Below the pieces are notes generated by a model. The model worked only from the letters and a program-made list of their open reading frames with translations, did not search any database and was not told the DNA's origin. Shown piece by piece: positions 1-12,433 of a stretch of 64,000 nt of DNA. Within the stretch, counting starts at the first letter, position 1. Each line of letters begins with the position of its first letter. The position numbers and the translations under genes were made by a program. Source of the stretch: Sipunculus nudus (lineage: Eukaryota; Annelida; Sipuncula; Golfingiida; Sipunculidae); contig CM049310.1 of the NCBI GenBank assembly GCA_026874595.1, forward strand, positions 31,685,558-31,749,557, read 5' to 3'.

Positions 1-1431
1 TTCATTGAACCGCCATACATGAAAACTGGTCCTCTTAAGTTCCATTTGGCATTAATTTATACAGTTTAATACATATCAGTATATAGATAATTTTACCGAA
101 ACTAAGCAAGAAAAATATCCTGAATATTTACTGGGCCAAATTTTAGACACGAATGCCTCTCTCAATTCTTGATTTTATTATAAGATCGTGTTAGTCAGGT
201 GGGTTACAGTCAAATATATGTCACATCATTACAAACTTATCAAAGCCTGTTTGTGTCATAGTATACAGTAAAGGGGATGGGTTGTGAGGGAATGCCACAC
301 GAAATAAGCACTAGTTTTGTTTTAGGGACTGGCAGCAACTAAACTTTTGCGCATACCAATACTATACGGACAACATATAATAAACAGGTGTGGGCACAAT
401 CGATCAAGTTCCGCTCAGTTTGAATGGAATATTGTAAACAATTTTTATCCCATAGGAATGCCAAACAACAACGTCCAATCCGGCATGTTTGAATTTTAAC
501 TTACGCGTACTTGACCCATGAAGACCAATTGATCATCTGAATTCTCAATCAGTGCAAAGAAATATGAAACCAAAGCTTCTACTTGAAAATAATATACATA
601 TACATGTATAGACATATTTTTCATTTGTTCAATATTGCTTTATTAGTATTTGATCCTGTCAGAAATATATGAATGCAATACAACACAATCTTTTATCTCC
701 TATGTTCATACACGGTAGACGTTTTTGGAGTTAAATATATTAATTTGTCCAAGACACAAAACGGAATTACAGCAATACTTGTTGATGTGCTCTTCCAGCC
801 AAGAAGAATAATTTTAGCCGCGTATGTGGCTGTGGGGTCCTGAATAGACCATTCCTTAATGGACAAGTTGTAGCAGAGTTCTGCTCCATGTTACTTGAAT
901 GGTTTTACAATTAAATTCCATAAATTACTTGAAACAGTTGGTTTAAGACGTTTTAAGCACAGCTGTAGCAGCGAGTGCTGCTGCGAGACTATCGCTTTAT
1001 TACATGCCCATTCTGTCCTCTCATATGAAGTCAAACAAGAGGACAAAAATAATGCCGCTATGTTAAATATGTGATACTTCCTTGAGTGTTTTTGCCCATT
1101 TACTATTTACGTAATTTAGAGTTCCTGATATTTACTGGTCTACTCTCCCCCAAAACCATACACAAGAATTCTCAAACGAAAATACTAGTATCCCTTTACG
1201 ACCATCTTCAACTACCCGCTGTAGCATCCTGTCAAGGCCAGCTTGAGTTACTGATGACAAGGTACTGTCGTCCGCTACAGTGGAATTAACTAATGGTAAA
1301 TTGTCTACCATCAGCTCGCTTCCTTATCTACAAAATGGTGAATGTCATAATTATGTAGCTATATAAAACATTGATAAATATACCTCCTTGTTTGAAAACC
1401 TTATAGTATAATGGTACTAAACTAGATTCCT
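1..1431. other. AT-rich stretch without a supported gene
   Basis: I see no exon with plausible splice borders and no repeat array here. The short open frame near 1086-1289 has no recognisable domain. The last part may be decayed endonuclease-domain sequence of the LINE that follows, but I could not align it. The missing signal-peptide exon of the receptor gene could lie here or further upstream; nothing convincing was seen. Confidence 0.4.
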
Positions 1432-4281
1432 TCTGCAAATCGAACAACTTTACCATTCATGTCACTAACCCCACCCGCATCACTGAGAACAGTGCTACCA
1501 TTTTAGATCAAATTTTAACAACTGACCCAGGACTTTATCAACTGTATCCAGGTCCTTCCACCCTTAGGTAATAATGATCATTGCACCGTGTCTGCAGAAA
1601 TACATATAAATATACCTAAGATTACTGTGTATAAAAGACACATATGGTTATACTCACAGGCCGACTTTGATAAATACCGCCAAATGTTATCTCAAGCTGA
1701 CTGGAATAGCTGTTATGAAACAGACGGGGTCGATCAGACGTGCCTCCGATTTACCCATATGATACTCAATATAGCCAGACAGTGCATGCCAAATAAGGTA
1801 GTCACCGTGAGACCAAAAGATAAACCATGGTACAATAATAATCTCAGAGCTTTAAAACGTCGCAAAGACAGGTTCCATAATATCGCAAAGAAACGCAATC
1901 GCCCACAAGATTGGGCAAAATTTCGAGCAGCTCGGGACTTGTATATTCATAGCTGTAGCAAAGCTAAACTAGATTTTTCAACAGAATTAATGTCAACTAT
2001 AGACCACACTCGTGTTCAGCATCCTAACCACTTTTGGAAGACTATAAAACATATATTGAAAATGGACATGGGTGAATCCATTCCATCAATTGTAATAGAT
2101 GATGATATCATTTCCTCAAACACTGATAAAACCGAAGCTTTTAACAATTTCTTTCTCTCCCAGTCATTTGTAGATGATACCAACGCATCTCTCCCCTTTA
2201 TTCACCAACAATCATCGTCTTTGTCATTAGATAACCTTCAGGCCAGTGAAAAAGATGTTCTCGATGCTCTTTCTAAAATTAATATCACAAAGTCCAATGG
2301 ACCTGACGGTGTGAGTCCACGTCTCCTAAAAGAAGGAGCAACTGAGTTGACAAAACCCTTGTGTCACCTATTGAACACCTCTTTGAACGAAGGTTATGTC
2401 CAATTTTTGTGGAAACAAGCCCATGTTATCCCTATACATAAAAAGGGAGACAAACAGTTATTAAATAATTACAGACCAATTTCCTTTCTTAGTTGCATAG
2501 CTGAAGTTATTGAAAAGTCGTGTTTAAACATCTTTACAATTATCTCACTACATCAAAATTGTTTAGTAAATTTCAATCCGGGTTCCTTCCAGGTGACTCT
2601 ACAGTCAACCAGCTTCTTAATATGTATCACATATTCTCCGAAGCCTTAGACAGAAAGAAGTCGGTCAAAATAGTATTTTTGGACATAAGCAAAGCTTTTG
2701 ACAAGGTCTGGCATAGAGGTATTTTATATAAATTACAAAATACATGAATCCAAGGATCATTGCTCCAATGGTTCAGGTCCTATTTAACTAACAGAATGCA
2801 GAAAGTTTTGATACAAGGGGAATCATCATCTTGGGGTGTACTTAGAGCTGGGGTGCCGCAAGGGACCGTTCTTGGGCCCCTACTATTCCTTATTTTTATC
2901 AACGACATTACAACTAGAATAAACACAAATATCAGGCTTTTTGCCGATGACACAACCCTCTTTTGATAGCTGACACTCCAGAAGAAGCTACATATTTACT
3001 TAATAAAGATCTTGAGGTTCTCATGGAATGGGCTAACACTTGGCTGGTAAAATTCAACGTACAAAAAACTCTAGCTATGTCTTTGTCGCGTTCATATTGC
3101 CCCAGCATGTTATCTCCCAACATTGTTATGTCTGACAGAGTCATCCAGATTTCACCGCAACACAAACATTTGGGGGTTTCAATTTCTTGTGACCTTAATT
3201 GGTCTAATCATGTTGACGATGTTTGTAAAAAGGCTCTTGTCAAAATAAATTTGATGAAAGCTGTTAAGTACAGACTAAATCGTAAATCCTTGGAGATCAT
3301 GTATTTCACCTTTGTTCGTCCAGTTTTAGAATACGGCGACATAATTTGGGATAATTGTAATTCTGCTGATTCCAGTAAGATAGAGTCTGTCCAAGCAGAA
3401 GCAGCCCGGATCGTAACTGGAGCTATCAAGACATGCTCATATGAAGCACTTCTTTCAGAATTGAATTGGGAAAGGTTGTCCTCACGCCGCAAACGCCGTA
3501 AACTAGAAACGTTTTATAAAATAGTAAATGGTATAGCCCCGCAACATTTGTTAAGTTTACTACCGACTACCGTTCGTGAACGATCTGGAAGATATCCACT
3601 ACGGAATCAAGCTGATATTGATTTATTTCGTTGTCGAACTGAACTGTTTTATAACTCATTCTTCCCCTCTACAGTACGTCTATGGAATGAATTAGATGAT
3701 GACGTGAAACAAGTGTCATCATTTGATGAATTCAGAAACAAATTAACTACCCGGACCATTAGTGGTAAAACTTGCAATCCGTTGTTTTATTTAGGCGATC
3801 GTACAAGTAATATAGTGCATGCCAGGTTGCGTTTGGGCTGCAGTTGTTTGAAGTATGACTTATTTAAAATTGGTTTGGTCACAGATGCCAAATGTTCGTA
3901 TGGCCACTCATGCGAGGACCTTAATCATAATTTTTTGGCATGTCCGTTGTATACTTTACAAAGACATATTCTCTTCTTTTCACTTCAGCCAATTCTTCAA
4001 CCAAGTGATATCAATGTTCATATCTTGTTATATGGATCAGACAAGTCTTCTCATGCTGACAATGTTTACCTTTATACTTGTGTTCAGAGATATATAAATG
4101 ACACCTCACGATTTCCGCAATATTCATATAGACTGAATGCAGTATGAGCTATGTATTAGTTATTGAGTTCGTATTGTATCATGGCTGTTTTGTCTTGCAT
4201 ATATAATCGCACATGTTGTAAGATCTAGCGAGAGGCATTGATATAGCACTTTTGCTGTTTGCCAAAAAATATTAAACGATT
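1432..4281 (+). mobile_element. CR1/Jockey-like LINE: endonuclease end, reverse transcriptase, C-terminal Cys/His region
   Basis: This is a non-LTR retrotransposon with recent-looking but broken coding capacity. The C-terminal end of the endonuclease domain is readable at about 1432-1600, ending in the GNNDHCTV motif that matches the family's SDH motif. It is crossed by a one-base frameshift near 1565. The reverse transcriptase follows: NGPDGVSP (about 2300), VIPIHKKGD and NNYRPIS (about 2425-2485), FLDISKAFDKVWH (about 2676), GVPQGTVLGPLLF (about 2850), and the catalytic FADD at 2940-2951. Frameshifts near 2520-2650 and after FADD, plus a stop between the fingers and palm segments, break the frame into four pieces. 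The last piece (2963-4147) carries the thumb region and ends with a CSYGHSCEDLNHNFLAC Cys/His pattern typical of the C-terminus of such elements. The 3' UTR runs to about 4281 and ends in an AT-rich tail. The 5' end is truncated. Clade assignment is by motif memory only. Confidence 0.9.
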
Positions 4282-4383
4282 GTGACACTGATCCATTTAA
4301 AAGGAACGAACAACGACTGTTTTAAACCATTCATTGAATAAGAACCATAGTTTATTTCTAACACCTAGGTAAGCTAATTTTTT

Positions 4384-4539
4384 TGTTGCGAAGACACATT
4401 GCTCAGGGGAAAATATTAGGCCGATCTGGGATTCAGACCAATGTTGGAGGCGCAAAAGACCGGTGTACCAACCGTTTCGCTAGCAAAGCAAGCTTCACTA
4501 TCGAGACAGTTCGGTCCGCTTTTATGTCACCCCGTAACA
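4384..4539 (+). mobile_element. MITE-like element, copy 1
   Basis: This is a 156-bp non-coding element. It begins TGTTGCGAAGACA and ends ATGTCACCCCGTAACA, so its ends form a short terminal inverted repeat (TGTTRCG/CGTAACA). Related copies lie at 30064-30190 (inverted) and 34766-34873. All three share the internal landmarks CAGGGGAAAATATT, AAAGCAAGCTTCA and GACAGTTC. It sits exactly against the truncated edge of the minus-strand LINE at 4540, so it probably inserted into or next to it. No transposase is encoded. It could instead be a SINE or Helitron end. Confidence 0.6.
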
Positions 4540-5500
4540 GTATAAAGCGCCATCCGACCAGATATTGTCAAATGCTCTCTCACAGTCCAGAAAGCAAGAA
4601 TAAACTTTACTTCCCCTTTCTAAATTGTGAAAGATTTCCTTCTGCATAGCAAAAGAGAGCAATATATTATTAGGCCATTTCCGGCCGGCAAACTGTTGTT
4701 CATGAGGTAGGTCTTTTTTTTCCAAATACGATGCCATTCTGTTCCATTTGATTTTTTTTTTCAGAACTTTGTTTATTGCTGGCATGAGTATTTATATTGT
4801 TCTTAACTTTTTCTTCACCTTTATGCATTAGTATAAATAAGCCTAATTTAATTGATTTTGGTATAGTTATATGTGTCAGACTTCCAGTAAACAACGTAAT
4901 TAATTTTTCAGAAAATTCATGTGGGACATATTCGAAGTGTTCGTAACATATCGAATCTATTCCTGGAGCCTTTTCATTCGGTACTGAATTACAAACATCA
5001 CGACCTCTTGTGTAGTTATAAGTGCTTTTAAAACGCCTTTTGAATCATGATCTCAAGACATGATATCAGTCATTTTTCTAACGGATGTTTTCACGTAATC
5101 CTCAAAGTCGTGATCAAAATCTTCTTCCCTTTGCTCAATCAGTTTTTTTTTCAAGTAATATTTCCAGATATGAAGCAAATCGTTAAGGTTATTAAACGTG
5201 TTCCCTTCATGCATGATAGTATGAACCGTTTCAACATTATTCCTTTTACTTCAAATCATTTTCCAGAAACGATATATAATCTTGTATGTCTATAAACCGT
5301 TTCTGTTCAAATAATTTTACGTTTTCCTTAAAAATGTATGTCCAAGCAGTAACGGACGTATGTCCCAGAAAAAATTCAAAATGACTGTGAGGCAGTAATC
5401 TTGATATCCTGGGCACAACGGGTATTATTTGAGGATCTGCTTGGTCCAATAATTTCAGGTTTTTCCCTGAACTTCAAGCGCTTTACTGTTTCATGATCGC
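4540..5500 (-). mobile_element. LINE remnant, reverse transcriptase N-terminal half (RTE-like), minus strand
   Basis: Read on the minus strand from about 5500 down to 4540, in several frames, the sequence gives a continuous LINE polyprotein. First comes a pre-RT linker with LLHIWKYYLKKKLIEQ and DFDHDFEDYVK (about 5230-5060). Then comes the first RT motif NEKAPGIDSICYEHFEYV (about 4980-4925). After it are IPKSIKLGLFILMHKGEEK (about 4870-4800) and CFLDCERAFDNIWSDG (about 4600-4550), the palm motif with the first catalytic Asp. The element then stops abruptly at the MITE-like repeat, so the YxDD box and C-terminus are missing. Frameshifts and an internal T-run show it is dead. It lies just upstream of receptor exon 1, in opposite orientation. 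Confidence 0.8.
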
Positions 5501-5612
5501 TTTGTACCTTATTAAAGACATACAATAAAGAAGGGCAGTTTTTTTCCAAACTGAATTAGCGAGACAGTTGTTAATTTATTTTGATTCCTGTGTGTCACGT
5601 GATCACCAACAG

Positions 5613-5799
5613 GTCCCATGCGTCAGAGGAGAAGCGTCTTATACACGACCTTATGACGGTCTACCAGAGGATGGGACGAGAGGGCCGGCCCGTTAAAAAT
5701 TCATCTGTACCAGTCGTCGTGGAATTCGGACTTGGTCTGATCAAAATGGAACTTCGAGAGAAAGAAAACGTGTTGGTCGTCAGTACATGGACCAGAATG
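5613..5799 (+). CDS. nAChR-like subunit, exon 1 of visible gene (N-terminal helix and first beta strands)
   Basis: The exon runs from an acceptor (CACCAACAG) to a donor (ATG|GTAAGT). It enters with one base left over from the preceding codon, and the residues then begin SHASEEKRLIHDLMTVYQR, the amphipathic N-terminal helix of Cys-loop receptors. Next comes RPVKNSSVPVVVEFGLGLIK, matching the family's 'RPV..SS..V.V..GL.L' strand. The exon ends in VVSTWTRM, the loop D region with its conserved Trp. It covers residues 1-62 of the visible protein. NSS is a possible N-glycosylation site. The incoming phase requires an upstream exon carrying the start codon and signal peptide, which I could not find in 1-5612. 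The polypyrimidine tract is only moderate, so the exact 5' edge is slightly less certain than the others. Confidence 0.88.
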
Positions 5800-6049
5800 G
5801 TAAGTAATCTTATCACTTTTAAACTTCTAGACAGAAGTGGGAATTCAAATACGTCTACACAGTGGACTTACATCGATCAAACGTACATCATATACTTGTA
5901 CGGGATATGTTGCATAAATTTTCTAGTTGTAAATATACTATCCTAAAATGTTAGAAGTTTATAATATTACAAAACGTCTTAAAAATTCTAAATTGAATGA
6001 TTCAACATTGGGGTATGAATGCATTGTTTTCATGCAAGTACATTGCACT

Positions 6050-7920
6050 GAAGAGGTTTTAAAGCCATGGAGAGTCGACAAGTGAAAGTGTGGATTATGT
6101 AAACAATATACAACAGCTTATTGATGACACAGAAAAAGATCCGGCATTGTCATATAAAAACGAACAGGAAAAATTGGAATATATAAAAATTAAAATGAAA
6201 GAATATGCCATATTCAGTATTTAACAGAAAAAGAAAAACATAAAATGAAATGAAAAATCTGAAAAAGCGAGTCACTGAAATTGAAAATTGTTTTAACGCA
6301 AGTGATGTATTATGAACTGAAGAATACAAATTTGCAAAAATGTGAACTTGAATAATATATAACTATAATAAGATAACGGTAGGGTTTTTATTACATCTCG
6401 GAGCGAAATGTAACATTTTTTTTTTAATTTAGAGAATAGAGCTTTAGAATGGAAAAAATTGATACTTTTTTTAAAATTTGAAGACAAGAAATAAAAATAA
6501 AAGCTTTAAACGGAAAAGAAACCGTACAACCAAAATTTTAAAACAAAATATGAACAAAAAGCATGAGTATCAGAAAATGAATGTGAATTTTTTTTGCAAA
6601 CTATTACTTTAGATAGTATATCTGGGAAAGAGAAAACAAAATTTTATCAAACTAATATCATTACAAGTAATAAAACGCCTTGAAAGTTTTGCCGAAATTA
6701 AAGACTTTCGCAACGGTTGCCAGCCGAGTTTTATGTAAAAATCGGATATCTTTTATCAAACTGAATTAATGATTATTATAAGAAAGGTCTCAGTCCCATA
6801 CATAAATAACTGGAAGAATAATCATTGCTGCATACGTGACGACCAAGAAGCCTTATTTATACAAGTGTAAAAATAATTGGTAAAATTAGTGAAATTGTAG
6901 CAAGCAAACCTAAGAAAATACTGTGAGAAAACGAGTACGAATCTTGTACATGAACTAAGGAACGAAGCAAAGTATTCATTTTGCAGTGGACTATGAAACT
7001 GTCTTTGATTCATTTTAACACTGTTTCATTAACAGCGTATTCTTATATCTCATTATAACATTTCTATTGCTAGATGTAAAATAAGATAAAGCACACATTA
7101 GCAATGTTGTACCTTTCTTTTACAATTAGTGCCTGACAGAGATGTAAGATTTGTATAAGGGGGAACCGAGCGATGAATTTAGCATTCGACGGCAGCCATT
7201 ATGGAATCAAAAATATATTACAATACATGGAAAATCAATGCATTTGAGTGATTTTGCAGATAGAAGACTCAGTTTTTTATTCCCGATTAAATTGATATTA
7301 AAGGAGAGTTTAAAGCATTTAATCTTCATAAAATTCTAAATTCTACGGTGTTCTGCTGGCTAATACTTATATATGCAATAAGAAAAGAATGAATTAAAAG
7401 TTTAAAGATGAATCTGAAAAGTAGACTACCACAAGAAATCATTACCTACCATTGACAGATGGAATTGTTAATTTTGAAAACATCATCAGTGACGACATAT
7501 ATAGCAGATTAATATTAGGTATACAGGGAATTTTCAACGCAAGATATGTTATAGAGAAAATGGTTTATAGGCTAAGAGAATGGAAATGTGTATACAAATC
7601 AATGTATACAAGATTAGACATCTGGTTGAGAAAGTTTCAGTCCATGATTTTAAATAATTACATTTAGTTACTATTTTTTTTGCAAGGAAAGAGCAAAACT
7701 TTCTATGACAATAACATATAATTGATAAAACTACTCCTTGGACCAGTATGCGCTTTTTAAAAAAATACGTTTGGTTTTATTTCTGTCGGTACTTTACAAT
7801 CACAAAATAAATGTTCCATATGTTTCTCCAGTAATAACGATTAAGGTTGATGCAACTCTGACACTCTACATGCATTGTTTAGACAGTATGAGCGGATGGA
7901 GACTGTTATTGCAAGGAAAG
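6050..7920 (+). mobile_element. Degenerate L1-like LINE with most of the RT core deleted
   Basis: Pieces of an L1/Tx1-like ORF2 appear in order on the + strand across several frames. About 6070-6215 gives YVNNIQQLIDDTEKD and LEYIKIKMKEYAIFS, an EN-RT linker pattern. About 6255-6290 gives LKKRVTEIENC. Near 6480 is a decayed 'KYFLNLEKRNK' block (FFKNLKTRNKNKSF). At 7185-7300 is PLWNQKYITIHGKSMHLSDF, resembling the C-terminal 'LWNN..I.I.GK....' block of such elements. The RT catalytic core between about 6650 and 7100 is not recognisable. Stops and frameshifts are frequent and the region is very A-rich. The tail to about 7920 is assigned with low certainty. It lies in intron 1 of the receptor gene. 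Confidence 0.55.
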
Positions 7921-7924
7921 TAAA

Positions 7925-10620
7925 CCTATATTGAGCCCGAGCAATTAATACTGAAAGCCATCCCAAATTAGAACTCGTCTTAAAATCCCACAAGAGGCCG
8001 TGTGCCTGCTGTATTTGTGTTGTCCTTTACTTGGGTAAAGATGTTTGGCATTGCTGAGCCTCTTGCCTTGGTGAGCGGTCCTCCACAGTAAGCTCTATAT
8101 TAAGGAACCCTTTAGAGCAACTTATCAAGTTAAGTTCACCGAGCTTCAACGGATATGAAACGTACAGTTCACGATAATGATAAAACTAAAAATGGCTATT
8201 GCGGAGTGTACCCCTGGGATTCTACAGACAGTTCATAGATAACAATAAAAAGCCGTCATCTACTACATTGTGGTCTCTCTGCATTTCCTCGTCCATCTCT
8301 TTACCGTTTAATCGAATGCCCGGCTCTAGGAAACCCTCCATTTGGTAATAATCGGTCACAAACTGCGCCATAACAAAGTACTATTACAGCCATAAAGATA
8401 CGGTAGAGAAAACACCGGAACATAAGATTGAAGTATTTGTGCTTCTTTCTCCTGGCAGCTTCAAATATAAAATCCGCAGTGCAATAAAGAAAGACTTTTA
8501 AATGTTGAACGTGTTATATATACTTATTTTGTTATCTCATTGTACATATCATTCCAATGTCTTAAACAAATAATTGCGTCTTTAAATACGTTTTCCTGGC
8601 TAATTAGAGCAATGTTAGGCCCCATGGCAGATCTCCCCTCCGTGTAAAGTTATGCAGTTTCTTACTGGCCACACATGGACTGATGGTAGGACATGCCTAG
8701 GTAGTCCAGACCGAAAATTATTCAAACATTATGTTGGCGGTTCACATTAGCAGTATTTCACTGTAAAATCATTCTACAAATATAAGTTTTGTTAAAATTA
8801 TGATTTTGGAATGTCGAAAATTATTTAAAAGGAACCGTTTTGCATCATAAAGCCATTTTTTACACATCTTTAATCCGAGGGGGGTACGGATGTGACAATG
8901 TCTTGTTTTGCCATGAAATAGCAAGTGTGATGAAGCCTGGAAGTCAAGAAACAGGTACAGCAGGAAACAATATCTTAACGTCCTATACATAGCATTTAAC
9001 TAGCAAATATATGATGAACCATTATTTGATAATAATGATTGCTCCGATCATGAATATTTTAGTGCATTTCTTGTTCTTCTTCACGGAGGTTACAATACAT
9101 CGATCTATGACCAGTCAAGAATAGAGGCCTAGCTGTCAATGCACTTTGATATATTACAACATATAATGATTACCCAAGGGGTCACCGGGTCTTGTACTCA
9201 ATCTAGATCCTATTATCTGTACATAAGTATTTTTGACATCTGAATTTCTAAGAAAAACCAAACAATCACCTGTGACGTTAATAGAGGATTGTAAAATTAT
9301 TACCTGAGTGTAAATGATTTAGGATCCTTCAACCATCCCGAAAAACGACTCTGTTATGAAATATTATCTATACCAAGATATGGGTCCATTATATGAATTT
9401 TTAATGAATCTAACTAGCAAATGAGAAAAAATTGGCAAAATGTTATCCCTAAGGCCTTTAATTTGATGGAAGCATAATGCCATCAGTCGTCTTATGTAGG
9501 TATATATATATCACATAAATCACTATGTTGAAAGGGAAAGCGTTTTTACCTTTATCTGTCCTATTTACCGTATGCCAAAGGATGTGAATTTAATTTTTGT
9601 TGGGAAGTATCTTTCCGATTTTAATGATAAATGATTTCAACATGTCCACAAACAGGGAGAAACAGTGATAGTTTCCTTGTTTTTTTTAATTAAAATAATA
9701 CACTTTTAGGAGAATTTTCTTACTACAAGTATATTTATTGGTAGCAAAAACTCTCGATTAAATACAATTGTTATTAAATATATTATTGCCTAACATTTTC
9801 AATAAAGTGGAACTTGTTTGAAAGACCACCTATCTACTGAAACCACCTGTCTATTAAGATAACCTTTGAGTCGACTGAAAACATTCCACTGGTAATAACT
9901 GATCTGTATAATAGGACCGTCGGTGAATTAAGACCCAATTTCGGCCAGTCCATAGGTGGTTTTATTACACAGGACTCACTGTATACTTAAGATAGAAGTA
10001 AAAATAAAAAGAATTTTCCGATGGCCTGCAGACCTTAAACAAATAAGGCAAGGGTATACCAAAATATGAGTTTTTTGTTAATATGTATGCAGAATATAAA
10101 AAAGAATTATATGAACGAGTAAGTAAAAAGAAGTTTTAAATGCAATCAAGATACGTGGGATTATTTTTCCATGATTCATCGGGTCCTCTGAAGGTCTACA
10201 GAATATAATATTATTTTCTGATACTCCGATTTTATGGGATAAGTTTTCTGTTATTGTTTTCGCCATTATTTTTTTACAGGAAAATAATTCATCTTGATAA
10301 AGCAATATAAGCCGGCCTCTTTACTCATTGCTATTCCCCGTAAATTAAATCCAGCTAGGAACAAACACCCTCTGGGGACAAGCCGATTTAACAACATGAC
10401 ATATACGTGGCTATAAGTCAATTATATCCGATGTACATGGCCCTAATAAATCAAATCCCCGGGGAATATACATCATTATAAACCAATCATGTCACATCCG
10501 TTTAGATATGAAGGGCCTAGGGGCGCGGATATAAACAAAAACAAAGACATATTGACCTGGGTTTCTCAAAGTTATCATAGATTATCCTATTCTGAATGCC
10601 TAGATCCTCTTTATTTATAT
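7925..10620. other. Intron 1 middle, no gene seen
   Basis: No exon-like frame with splice borders is visible. At about 9810-9970 there is a stretch with several 'ACCACCTRTCTAYT'-type motifs (GACCACCTATCTACTG, ACCACCTGTCTATTAAG). It resembles interspersed elements seen in molluscan genomes, but a repeat library would be needed to confirm it. The rest is AT-rich single-copy-looking DNA. Confidence 0.35.
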
Positions 10621-10621
10621 A

Positions 10622-11535
10622 TTGAGCGTTAGTTACTGAGAGTTACATGGGAGGTCCACGTGGAGCGTTAGATACTGAGAGTTACAAGGGAGGTCCACGT
10701 GGAGCGTTAGTTAATGAGAGTTACATGGGAGGTCCACGTGGAGCGTTAGATACTGAGAGTTACATGGGAGGTCCACGTGGAGCGTTAGTTACTGAGAGTT
10801 ACATGGGAGGTCCACGTGGAGCGTTAGATACTGAGAGTTACATGGGAGGTCCACGTGGAGCGTTAGTTACTGAGAGTTACATGGGAGGTCCACGTCGAGC
10901 GTTAGTAATTGAAAGTTACATGGGAGGTCCACGTGGAGCGTTAATCAATGAGAGTTCGTGGTAGGATTACGTGGAAGGTTAGTTACTGAGAGTTACAAGG
11001 GAGATCCACGTGGAGCGTTAGTTACTGAGAGTTACATGGGAGGTCCACGTGGAGCGTTAGATACTAAGAGTTGCATGGCAGGTCTATGTGTAACGTTAAT
11101 TACTAAAAGTTACACTGGAGGCAACGTGGAGCGTTAGTTACTGAGAGTCATATCGAAGGTCCATGTGGACCGTTAGTTACTGAGAGTCTCATGGTAGGTT
11201 CACACGGAGGTTTAATCACTGAGAGTTACATGGGAGTCCACGTGGAACGTTAGTAATTGAAATTACATGGGAGGTCCACCTGGAGCGTTAATCAATGAGA
11301 GTTCAGGGTAGGATTACGTGGAGAGTTAGTTACTGAGATTTACATGGGAGGTCCACGTGGAGTGTAAGTTACCTAGAGTTACAAGGGAGGTACACGTGGA
11401 GTGTTAGTTTCTGAGAGTTACATGGGAGGTCCACGTTGAGCCTTAGTTACTGAGAGTTACATGGGAGGTCCACGTGGAGCGTTGGTTACTGAGAGTTACA
11501 TGCGAGGTCCACGTGGAGCGTTGGTTATTGAGTTA
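10622..11535. repeat. 39-bp minisatellite
   Basis: About 23 units of 39 bp run head to tail, recognisable by GAGCGTTAGTTACTGAGAG followed by TTACATGGGAGGTCCACGTG. Units near 10640-10930 are almost identical; units beyond about 11080 are more divergent and some are truncated. Because 39 is a multiple of 3, the tidy part gives an artificial open frame on the + strand (13-residue repeats with GGPRGAL). I do not regard it as coding. It lies in intron 1, about 0.8 kb before exon 2. Confidence 0.95.
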
Positions 11536-11539
11536 TCTC

Positions 11540-12323
11540 TCTTATTACATACACAGGTAATAACGATGGTAAGTGTTATATGCTGTAAGACATTAAATTC
11601 TTAATGAATTTGGCAAAATCCCCTTCAATTAAAATAAATAAAAATTGTCAGGTAAAAGTAATATTAGATCCATTAATGATACATCATTTTATAACTGGTG
11701 TAGTAGTCTTTCTGGCACATTCATTTTCACATGATATTTTAACATTTTTGAAAACTGTCAATGTTTAAATGGTACATGACTGCAAGCAACCAGTCACTGC
11801 AAACCACCTTTTAGGGGGCTTATATCAAACTACGTGACAGTAACAGAACCTATATTAGAGCATATTTTAATGAAAATAATGAAAATAATTTCACTTGCAA
11901 AATATGTTTGTTTGTGAGGGGGGGGGGGTGTCCTCTGTCCCCCACCAAATAGTGAATATGATATTTTACCTGGTCACCGGCACGGCAGAAGGATTATAAT
12001 AGTGACAGAGAAGTACACATAAATTCAGACACGAAAGTTAACAACTGAAAATAATTGAACCATTGACAAGAGATATAAAATAATATACACGAGTGCAAAA
12101 CATTGCAATCGAAGCCCCCGTTGACAGGAAAAGCTTGTTATATAACATACATTACAAAATACACAACATGGACAAATTATTCTTAAGTAGTGTTTTACTA
12201 GATAAAAGTGAATTTCGAAGAAAACGCAAATCATCACAATCGATATTGATGAGGAACCATAATTATACGAGGAGCTGTAATAATACGAGGAGCAATAATG
12301 ATAGTATTTCTTTTATTTGACAG
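11540..12323. other. Intron 1 end, including exon 2 acceptor
   Basis: AT-rich intronic DNA with a run of nine or more G at about 11920. A short 'ATACGAGGAGC' duplication lies just before the T-rich tract (TTTCTTTTATTTGACAG) that forms the exon 2 acceptor. No other feature is supported. Confidence 0.4.
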
Positions 12324-12433
12324 AAATGGATGGACGAATACTTGACATGGAATCCATACGACTACGGGGGAGTTGGATCGATCCGAGTGGCCGCCGACCG
12401 GATATGGATCCCGGATATCATGTTATATAATAC
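12324..12433 (+). CDS. nAChR-like subunit, exon 2 (loop A exon, 110 bp)
   Basis: The borders are TTTGACAG|AAATGG and AATAC|GTGAGT. Entry is in phase 0, and it leaves two bases of a Thr codon. Residues [16 protein letters not shown] continue directly from the Trp strand of exon 1 with no alignment gap. They are followed by [20 protein letters not shown], the diagnostic 'IW.PDI.LYN' motif whose Tyr is the loop A aromatic residue of the agonist site. The length of exactly 110 bp matches a conserved exon of nicotinic receptor genes, which supports both borders. It covers residues 63-98 plus part of 99. Confidence 0.95.

Noticed and set aside
5581-5612. Extension of exon 1 upstream to the TTG at 5581 as the coding start
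   Set aside because: The residues before 5613 do not look like a signal peptide, and an AG acceptor precedes the point where family similarity begins.
10647-10964. Open frame of 13-residue repeats (GGPRGAL..ESYM)
   Set aside because: It is fully explained by the 39-bp tandem period being a multiple of three. It has no start context, domain or continuation outside the array.
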